Assembly: GCA_003577305.1 (NCBI GenBank)
Contig: QEVL01000013.1
Location: 1-60,937 of the forward strand
Source: Burkholderiales bacterium
Lineage (GTDB): Bacteria; Pseudomonadota; Gammaproteobacteria; Burkholderiales; Burkholderiaceae_E
Direction of reading: 5' to 3'
Length of the DNA: 60,937 nucleotides
Positions within the stretch are counted from its first letter, which is position 1. Every line of letters starts with the position of its first letter. Below are positions 60,910 through 60,937 of the stretch, in pieces. Below the pieces are notes generated by a model that had not been told where the DNA came from, ran no database searches, and worked only from the letters and a program-made list of their open reading frames with translations. A program made the position numbers and the translations under genes.

Positions 60910-60937
60910 CGCGCCCACGCGCGGCCCGGCGCCGGCC

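Overview
The window is about 61 kb of GC-rich bacterial chromosome. Housekeeping gene order (TPR lipoprotein - lolB - ispE - tRNA-Gln - prs - rplY - pth), EpsE/EpsF/EpsG-type exopolysaccharide export proteins and overall protein character point to a betaproteobacterium, probably in or near Burkholderiales; the genus cannot be fixed from sequence alone.

Layout. (1) 1-2186: 5' part of a giant Ig-repeat surface adhesin gene on the minus strand, running off the left edge. (2) 2286-27494: a large exopolysaccharide (EPS) locus. It holds an initiating polyprenyl-phosphate sugar phosphotransferase, an outer-membrane barrel, a Wza-like EpsE, a WecG-type glycosyltransferase, a fused EpsF-EpsG copolymerase/ATPase, a Wzx flippase, a Wzy polymerase/ligase, six further glycosyltransferases, a PslG-like lipoprotein glycosidase, two polysaccharide deacetylases, a GMC oxidoreductase, a beta-helix lipoprotein and a lipoprotein with a degenerate metallopeptidase signature. 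Together they can start, assemble, flip, polymerise, export and trim a surface polysaccharide. (3) 27997-29142: an FMN alpha-hydroxyacid dehydrogenase. (4) 29186-37343: a six-gene operon related to energy-converting hydrogenases (hyfB, C, E, F, G, I-like). Its large subunit has lost all four NiFe-ligating cysteines. It is preceded by a ribbon-helix-helix regulator with a clear promoter and palindromic operator, and an 89-bp inverted repeat interrupts it between the hyfC- and hyfE-like genes. (5) 37371-43872: a SIMPL-domain protein, then gnd-zwf-pgl-GH15, an oxidative pentose phosphate module joined to a glucoamylase-type hydrolase. (6) 43736-48224: FTR1 iron permease, P1 peptidase, ychF, panD and a 5'-nucleotidase. 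(7) 48507-53237: yeaG-yeaH-ycgB, a stress-associated kinase/vWA/SpoVR module. (8) 53249-60909: SET-domain protein, pth, Bcr-type MFS exporter, rplY, prs, tRNA-Gln, ispE, lolB and a TPR lipoprotein.

The best candidate for an under-described system is the hydrogenase-like complex without a NiFe site: it keeps the membrane ion-pumping modules and one FeS-cluster subunit, lacks recognisable ferredoxin and maturation genes, and appears to be controlled by its own small DNA-binding protein. The EPS locus is also unusual for its EpsF-EpsG fusion and its set of accessory lipoproteins.
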